Shown: one piece after another, positions 6,035 through 10,494 of the stretch
Position numbering within the stretch: position 1 is the first letter of the stretch
Layout: every line of letters starts with the position of its first letter
Source of the DNA: an uncultured Spirochaetales bacterium
GTDB lineage: Bacteria > Spirochaetota > Spirochaetia > Sphaerochaetales > Sphaerochaetaceae
DNA length: 10,494 nucleotides
Reading direction: 5' to 3'
NCBI GenBank assembly: GCA_945947045.1
Contig: CAMEXG010000062.1
Coordinates: 1 to 10,494, forward strand
The notes under the pieces: model-generated
Database searches by the model: none
What the model was told of the DNA's origin: nothing
Seen by the model: the letters and a program-made list of their open reading frames with translations, nothing else
Translations under genes and position numbers: made by a program

Positions 6035-7286
6035 AACGGTATCCAGTCTTAATGCCAATATTGTTGTCTTCCAAAATATAAGAAAGGGAGAAGGAGAAAC
6101 CGTTATAATCCAGACCAAAGGCAATCATACTGTTCTCTAGATATGCTGTAATAGATTTCTCCGGTGAAAAGTAATATGAGTACCGGACCTTCGGGCACGA
6201 GAGAAAATCAAACTCATAACCATCCACTTCCTTCATCCATAAAATCTGGGACACAATGCTGTCCATTACTACTTGGACACTGTGTCCTCCTCTCTTCCAA
6301 TGGGCGGCTACTACTGCATCAGGAAGCTCTATCCAAGTATCTTTAAGCCTATTGAAGTTCAGATTAAAAGATGCCATATCTCCCAGTGTTATTCCCCAAT
6401 ATGTATAGAGGGACGGGATATTCCTTCCGTCGAGAGTAAATGAAAGCTCTTCGTTTACTTTATAACTCAAGCCGAGATTAAGCTCTATTCCCATTCCGAA
6501 CCTAAAGTCTTCAGTAAATAGAGTAAGCATATTGGACTGAAGCCTGGAGAGAGTATAAGAGGAAGGAAGAATATATGTCTCCATTCTGAGGGATGGTATG
6601 CAGCTTATTCCCAACGATACCTTCTCTGAAAGTGGGAAGGCATAACCTATCTCTCCCCTTGCGTCAGCGCTGAATATACTCTTTCCTCCACCAAATAGCC
6701 TGTCACTGCCGTCAAAGCCTAGGTTTACATTCCATCCCCAGCCGAATCCGTCTTTTATCTTCTCCCCAAAGAGGGAGAGGAAAAGGTCTGTGTCTCCTCC
6801 AATCTTCCCGCTTTCTAAGAATACGCTCTCATCATCAGCCAAAGCCGAGACCACATAGGCTCTTCTTTCTTTAGTGTAAGAGGAAGAGAGAAATGTATCA
6901 GAGAGGTAATTTCTTATCTTCCATAGCTCCAAGGACTCGGAATCACTATCAAAGGAAGGGGAAGGGAAAGAATCGTCGTAGGAGGAGAAGAGAGAAACCA
7001 CTTCAGGATTATCTCTCCACCACCCCATGTCTTTTTTCTCCAGTGAAAGCACCATATTCTTTGATGCCTCTTCTGTCACCACTAATGGAGAGGAAAGGAA
7101 AGAAAGCCCTTTTATATCTGAAGAAAGATCCACCATGAAACCAAATGGTGTATCCTCCTCTTCCCCCAAAAGGCGGGAAGGGGAAGAGAAAAGAGGCGAA
7201 GTCCTATCATATGTAAAGGGAACGAAGGCTGCTGAAAGAGAGAAAATAGTCAGAGCCGAAACCAATATCGATATTATCTTTTTCAT
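6030..7286 (-). CDS. Predicted beta-barrel outer-membrane protein
   Basis: This 418-residue protein has an N-terminal signal peptide (MKKIISILVSALTIFSLSAA, cleavage near residue 19-20). The second half is rich in alternating polar and hydrophobic strands with Gly, Tyr and Asp turns, for example FGMGIELNLGLSYKV and FSFSLSYILEDNNIG. The last residue is Phe in GIKTGYRF, the classic C-terminal signature recognised by the barrel assembly machine. The first 150 or so residues are Ser/Asp/Glu-rich and may form a periplasmic or plug-like part. The start overlaps the lipoprotein stop by one base (TAATG), with AAGGAG seven bases upstream. The two proteins are therefore made together and probably form a surface complex. 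I do not recognise a named family or transported substrate. Confidence 0.72.
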   Translation of the reverse strand: MKKIISILVSALTIFSLSAAFVPFTYDRTSPLFSSPSRLLGEEEDTPFGFMVDLSSDIKGLSFLSSPLVVTEEASKNMVLSLEKKDMGWWRDNPEVVSLFSSYDDSFPSPSFDSDSESLELWKIRNYLSDTFLSSSYTKERRAYVVSALADDESVFLESGKIGGDTDLFLSLFGEKIKDGFGWGWNVNLGFDGSDRLFGGGKSIFSADARGEIGYAFPLSEKVSLGISCIPSLRMETYILPSSYTLSRLQSNMLTLFTEDFRFGMGIELNLGLSYKVNEELSFTLDGRNIPSLYTYWGITLGDMASFNLNFNRLKDTWIELPDAVVAAHWKRGGHSVQVVMDSIVSQILWMKEVDGYEFDFLSCPKVRYSYYFSPEKSITAYLENSMIAFGLDYNGFSFSLSYILEDNNIGIKTGYRF

Positions 7287-9025
7287 TACACTTCTCCTTC
7301 TATTTTTGTCAGAACAAAGGAATACTTATCCAAGCCTGGAGATGGAGTCGGGTTAGTAAACAGCCCTATGTTGACAAATCCTCCATTGGATCCTTCTCCT
7401 GCATTATAGAACACAAGTTCTTTCTTTCCCTCTCTGTAGCGGAAAGTAAACTGTGTCTTGGTATATAGATTCATCCCCACAGCCTTGGAGTAGACCAGGC
7501 TTGTCACGCTGTCGCCGTCGATAGTAGTGCTCTGAGGCTTCCATTCCGAGGGAGTCATGCTGGTCTTGTTCCACTTCTTCGCGTTCCACTTATAAGCCCT
7601 CATAAACTCTTCGCTTTCGTCTCTATACTTGATGTTCCCTTCAATTGGAACATATGATGAGAGGGAGTCGTCTATAAGCGGCATTATCATGTATTTTGTC
7701 CCGTCATATGCCGGATCTTTGTCACTAATTGTGATATAGTAGGGGTAAGCGCTGTCTCCACTTTCTTTCACATCTACCCAGAAAGCGCTTCTGATGCCGT
7801 CGGAGGGGTAGCCCAGCCAGGCATAAGTGCCCTCATAGCTATCTGTCTTCACTCTCTCTTTATATGTAGACTCCCCTCCCCCGGGAAGGATAAAAGTGAT
7901 CGTTATCTCATAGAGAGTGTTACTGACGAGTCTATCAAGCTTTAGAACCGCCTTATCCCCCTCTCTCTCTACATCCCTTACGACTGGATCCGGGATTACT
8001 CTCTTAGGGTTATCATTAATGACTTTGACTTCGACAAAGTACAACGCCTCCTCGCTTTCATTCCACTCCAGTGTAATGGAGTCTGGAGTAACAGTAGCCT
8101 CCGTCTTCATAGGAGACGTGAAAGAGACGGCGTTACTAAGGGTGTTGTCTGTTTTGTTATAGGCAAAGTATTCCCCTCTCTCCATTGAAGGAAGGATGGA
8201 GGAAGGGATTACAAACTCATTTGAAGTGAGTTTGTAACTGAAAGATCTATCCTTCCTTGATAATAGATAAATCTCTTTTTCCAAGGGGGAAGTATCCAGT
8301 TTAAAGGTGTCACCAATAAGTGTCAGATTCATAGATACGGGAGCCCTGTATTTATCTATCTCCACTTCTCTTTTCGCTACGCCCCACTCACCATTATTCT
8401 TTCCATGCTGGATAGTAAGGATATAAGACTTTGTTTCTTCCAGGCCCGAAATAGAGTAGCTGTCGCTGAAGCCTGATGACTTGAAGACAAACTCTTTCGT
8501 GGCTATATCTTCTTCGTCTTTTGAATAGAGTACCATCCTGTACCACATACCTTCTTCAAGATTAAAGTGGATTGTGGCGGAGTTTTCGCTTCTCGAGAAG
8601 CAATATGCATAAGGCGCATACTCTGGTCTATCTGAAGAACCGTCTTCCGTCGTAAAATCAAAGGACTTCGACACTTCCCCCTTCTCTCCTCCGCACTCTA
8701 TTTGTAGAGAAAGAGAGTATGTGGTGTTAGGGTTAAGGCCCTTTATCTCTCGATGAAACCGTCCCAATGAGAATGAAGAGGGAAGAACGGAGAATGTCCT
8801 TGTCCCGACTCCTTCCTCGGTAAGGAGAACTGAGTAGGAATCAACGCCTGATATAGGAGCGAAAGACACCATGGCGTTCTTACTGCCTGTCTCTACATTC
8901 CACATAGGGTCTTTTGATTTTACGTCTTCAATTTCTGCAGATTTATAATCTGACGAGGGATACTCAATAGGAGTACATGATACCAGAATCAGCAGTATCA
9001 TAAGGGGGATATAAATTCTTTTCAT
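7286..9025 (-). CDS. Surface lipoprotein with fibronectin type III-like repeats
   Basis: This 579-residue lipoprotein has the signal MKRIYIPLMILLILVSC, whose lipobox LVSC places the lipidated Cys at 17. Three stretches look like fibronectin type III folds, each ending with the typical 'L.p.t.Y.l.i' pattern: about 40-127 (GLNPNTTYSLSLQ), 136-224 (GLEETKSYILTI) and 306-394 (RLVSNTLYEITITF). A more degenerate one may lie at 226-305. The C-terminal 180 residues (about 398-579) begin TYAWLGYPSDG and form a separate domain I do not recognise. Its TKTQFTFRYREGKKELVFYN strands suggest a beta-sandwich. Such domains usually bind proteins or glycans outside the cell. It lies 76 bases after the ADP-ribosylglycohydrolase gene and overlaps the barrel gene by one base. 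The ribosome site is poor (TTTGAGAT) and lies in an inverted repeat. Confidence 0.8.
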   Translation of the reverse strand: MKRIYIPLMILLILVSCTPIEYPSSDYKSAEIEDVKSKDPMWNVETGSKNAMVSFAPISGVDSYSVLLTEEGVGTRTFSVLPSSFSLGRFHREIKGLNPNTTYSLSLQIECGGEKGEVSKSFDFTTEDGSSDRPEYAPYAYCFSRSENSATIHFNLEEGMWYRMVLYSKDEEDIATKEFVFKSSGFSDSYSISGLEETKSYILTIQHGKNNGEWGVAKREVEIDKYRAPVSMNLTLIGDTFKLDTSPLEKEIYLLSRKDRSFSYKLTSNEFVIPSSILPSMERGEYFAYNKTDNTLSNAVSFTSPMKTEATVTPDSITLEWNESEEALYFVEVKVINDNPKRVIPDPVVRDVEREGDKAVLKLDRLVSNTLYEITITFILPGGGESTYKERVKTDSYEGTYAWLGYPSDGIRSAFWVDVKESGDSAYPYYITISDKDPAYDGTKYMIMPLIDDSLSSYVPIEGNIKYRDESEEFMRAYKWNAKKWNKTSMTPSEWKPQSTTIDGDSVTSLVYSKAVGMNLYTKTQFTFRYREGKKELVFYNAGEGSNGGFVNIGLFTNPTPSPGLDKYSFVLTKIEGEV

Positions 9026-9054
9026 ATCTCAAAGTTAATTAATAACTTGAGATA
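9025..9054 (-). promoter_or_regulatory. Inverted repeat over the lipoprotein ribosome site and start
   Basis: TATCTC-A-AAGTTA (9025-9037) pairs with TAACTT-GAGATA (9043-9054): 12 base pairs, a single bulged base and a 5-base loop ATTAA. In the minus-strand mRNA the right side of the stem contains the only Shine-Dalgarno-like bases (GAGA) and the A of the start codon. The fold would therefore hide the start. It could equally be a DNA operator. A candidate promoter, TTGAAG, 17 bases, TAGACT, overlaps the upstream stop codon (about 9103-9075) and would include this element in the leader. Confidence 0.55.
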
Positions 9055-9101
9055 CGAAAATGAAATAGATATGAGGAGTCTACAAACGAAGACACAAAGC
9101 T

Positions 9102-9893
9102 TCAATGTTGTGTAATTTTAATCATAGCGAGGACTGAATATAAGTCAGACGGCAAATATGGTTTTACCATATCACTTAAATCTTCCTTCCAATAAGCTTC
9201 GGCAATACTACCTGAAATCGCTCCCATGGTATCGGCATCGCCTCCAAGAGAGATGGCGTTTCTTATTGTATCTTCCGTGTCTTTTCCCTCCAGAAAACAG
9301 ATGATGGACTCTGGGACGGTTCCCTGGCATGAGCCGTCGAAACTATAGGTTTCTCTTATTTCATCCAAGGGCCTAGATAAATCATATCCAAACTCTTTCT
9401 CGATATAACTCTTTATGCTTTCCTTGCCTTCGCCCATTCTTGCTAGATATATGGCCGAAGCGGTAGCTTCCGCTCCCTTCACCCCCTCGGCGTGGTTATG
9501 TGTAACGACGCTGGAGAGTCTTGCAGCCTTTCTCGTCTCTTCTATCGTCTCATAGAGCCAGCCGGAAGCGCTGACTCTCATAGCTGATCCATTTCCCCAG
9601 CTATTATAGGGCTTAGGAGACGAGGAGCGAAGCCAAGAAGAGAACATAGATCCATAGGCCCCTGTAGGATAAGGATACTTTCTTCCCCATCTCTGCATTG
9701 ATGCCACCATATTCTTCTTTGTCTCCTCTTCGTCATCAATGTCCGAGTTTAACAAAGCTTCCGCCACAGCCACAGTCATAATAGTGTCGTCTGTGTAATC
9801 CATAGTGTCATCGAGGAAAACAAAGTCCTTATTTTTTATGGGCATAAACTCATATTTACTTCCAACAATATCTCCCAAAGCCGCTCCAAACAT
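9102..9893 (-). CDS. ADP-ribosylglycohydrolase family protein
   Basis: This 263-residue cytosolic protein belongs to the ADP-ribosylglycohydrolase (DraG/ARH-like) fold. It shows FGAALGDIVGSKYE at the start, YTDDTIMT with the metal-binding Asp pair D35/D36, GNGSAMRV at 101-108, THNHAEG at 131-137, and the second metal motif GGDADTMGAISG at 217-228 (D219, D221, T222). All key residues are intact, so it should be active. Family members remove ADP-ribose from arginine or other sites on proteins or small molecules. No ADP-ribosyltransferase is visible nearby, so the target is open. The ribosome site TAGGAGG has a 5-base gap to the ATG. It runs toward the lipoprotein gene, 76 bases on, and is divergent from the glycoside hydrolase. 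It may be first in a three-gene transcript. Confidence 0.9.
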   Translation of the reverse strand: MFGAALGDIVGSKYEFMPIKNKDFVFLDDTMDYTDDTIMTVAVAEALLNSDIDDEEETKKNMVASMQRWGRKYPYPTGAYGSMFSSWLRSSSPKPYNSWGNGSAMRVSASGWLYETIEETRKAARLSSVVTHNHAEGVKGAEATASAIYLARMGEGKESIKSYIEKEFGYDLSRPLDEIRETYSFDGSCQGTVPESIICFLEGKDTEDTIRNAISLGGDADTMGAISGSIAEAYWKEDLSDMVKPYLPSDLYSVLAMIKITQH

Positions 9894-9951
9894 CAGTGCC
9901 TCCTATTTCATAAATAGTACGTGAATAAGAGAAGGAAAAAAACAAAAAGAT

Positions 9952-9981
9952 TTGAAAGCCTTTTTATTTCTCCCTTAGAAT
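9952..9981 (+). promoter_or_regulatory. Sigma70-type promoter of the glycoside hydrolase gene
   Basis: TTGAAA (9952-9957) and TAGAAT (9976-9981) each match the consensus at five of six positions, with an 18-base spacer. Transcription would start near 9988, giving a leader of only about 11 bases that just holds the AAAGG ribosome site. The very short leader slightly lowers confidence. The minus-strand promoter for the divergent gene in the same 105-base gap is not clear; TACTAT near 9914-9919 is a weak -10 candidate. Confidence 0.5.
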
Positions 9982-9998
9982 AAAACCAAAGGTTAAAA

Positions 9999-10494
9999 AT
10001 GAGAGCAATAACAAACATCAATGACAATTGGTTCTTTAAAAAGACGGAGGAGCTTCCTTCTTCTCTTCCAGAAACCTGGGAGCGAGTAGTTCTCCCCCAC
10101 ACATGGAACAACGCTGACGGTATGGACGGAGGAAATGACTACTATAGGGGAAAATGCACATACATCAGGGTTATTAATAAGGAAGAGCTCCCAAAAGAAG
10201 AAGAGCACTTTCTGGAAATAAACGGAGCAAACTCCTCTTGTTTTGTTTATCTCAATGGAGAGAAGATAAACGAGCACCATGGAGGATACTCTACTTTCCG
10301 TACTCTTTTGAAACTAAATGATGGTGATAACTTATTGTCAATTGTTGTAGACAACTCTCCCTCGAACTCTGTTTATCCTCAAACTGCAGACTTCACTTTC
10401 TATGGCGGCCTCTATAGAGATGTAAATATTATTTCGGTACCTGAAGTCCACTTTGACTTGGACTACTACGGGGGACCAGGGGTAATGGCTACAC
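9999..10494 (+). CDS. Glycoside hydrolase family 2 protein, beta-galactosidase type (5' part)
   Basis: The gene starts at ATG 9999 with AAAGG six bases upstream and is open to the window edge, giving 165 codons of what is normally a protein of 600 or more residues. The visible part is the N-terminal sugar-binding jelly-roll domain of family 2. It has WERVVLPHTWNN, GGNDYYRGKCTY, LEINGANSSCFVYLNGEKI, NEHHGGYSTFRTLL and ADFTFYGGLYRDVNI, all in the standard order. The catalytic barrel with its two Glu residues lies beyond the window, so beta-galactosidase is the likeliest activity but beta-glucuronidase or beta-mannosidase cannot be ruled out. No signal peptide is present, so it probably acts in the cytosol on imported oligosaccharides. 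It is transcribed away from the minus-strand genes. Confidence 0.9.
   Translation, partial: MRAITNINDNWFFKKTEELPSSLPETWERVVLPHTWNNADGMDGGNDYYRGKCTYIRVINKEELPKEEEHFLEINGANSSCFVYLNGEKINEHHGGYSTFRTLLKLNDGDNLLSIVVDNSPSNSVYPQTADFTFYGGLYRDVNIISVPEVHFDLDYYGGPGVMAT

Noticed and set aside
7027..7356. Long open frames on the plus strand inside the barrel and lipoprotein genes
   Set aside because: They are shadows of the minus-strand genes, caused by their purine-rich coding strand, with no ribosome sites or protein-like composition.
9092..9113. ACACAA/TTGTGT inverted repeat at the end of the ADP-ribosylglycohydrolase gene as a terminator
   Set aside because: The stem is 6 bp and AT-rich with a 10-base loop, overlaps the stop codon and lacks a T tract.

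Overview
The window looks like a chromosomal segment of a gut- or rumen-type spirochaete in the Treponema/Sphaerochaeta sphere. This is an inference from style: a moderate-to-low G+C sequence, a periplasmic binding protein whose mature end begins near 'AQGAAEE', a lipoprotein followed by an outer-membrane barrel ending in Phe, and an ADP-ribosylglycohydrolase next to a sugar hydrolase. No rRNA or other marker gene is present, so the assignment is tentative. Nearly all genes lie on the minus strand. Only the last gene, and perhaps a gene tail in the first 66 bases, run on the plus strand.

Region 1 (113-4403, minus strand) is a compact operon: phnD-type binding protein, phnC ATPase, two different PhnE permeases, and a YcdX-type PHP metallohydrolase. 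Four of the five genes are joined by overlaps or a 2-base gap, so they are translationally coupled. An 8-bp stem-loop separates the binding-protein gene from the ATPase gene. Together they make an ABC importer for a phosphonate, phosphite or related phosphorus compound, plus a predicted trinuclear-metal phosphoesterase. No C-P lyase or other phosphonate-breaking gene is visible.

Region 2 (4404-6034) is gene-poor and AT-rich. It holds one toxin-antitoxin pair, a Phd/YefM-type antitoxin and a PIN-domain ribonuclease toxin. A striking operator-like inverted repeat surrounds a TATAAT box upstream. The pair is bracketed by two 62-bp direct repeats with only 2 mismatches, each lying at the 3' end of a minus-strand gene and carrying a terminator hairpin. 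The left-hand spacer may also hold gene remnants.

Region 3 (6030-9893, minus strand) runs from an ADP-ribosylglycohydrolase to a 579-residue lipoprotein with fibronectin type III-like repeats and then a predicted beta-barrel outer-membrane protein. The last two overlap by one base (TAATG) and probably act together at the cell surface. A long inverted repeat covers the ribosome binding site and start of the lipoprotein gene.

Region 4 (9999-10494, plus strand) is the start of a divergent glycoside hydrolase family 2 gene (beta-galactosidase type) that runs off the window, with a recognisable promoter.

The gene families are ordinary. The most notable points are the direct-repeat-bounded toxin-antitoxin cassette, the PHP enzyme inside a phosphonate-type transport operon, and the hairpin over the lipoprotein start.
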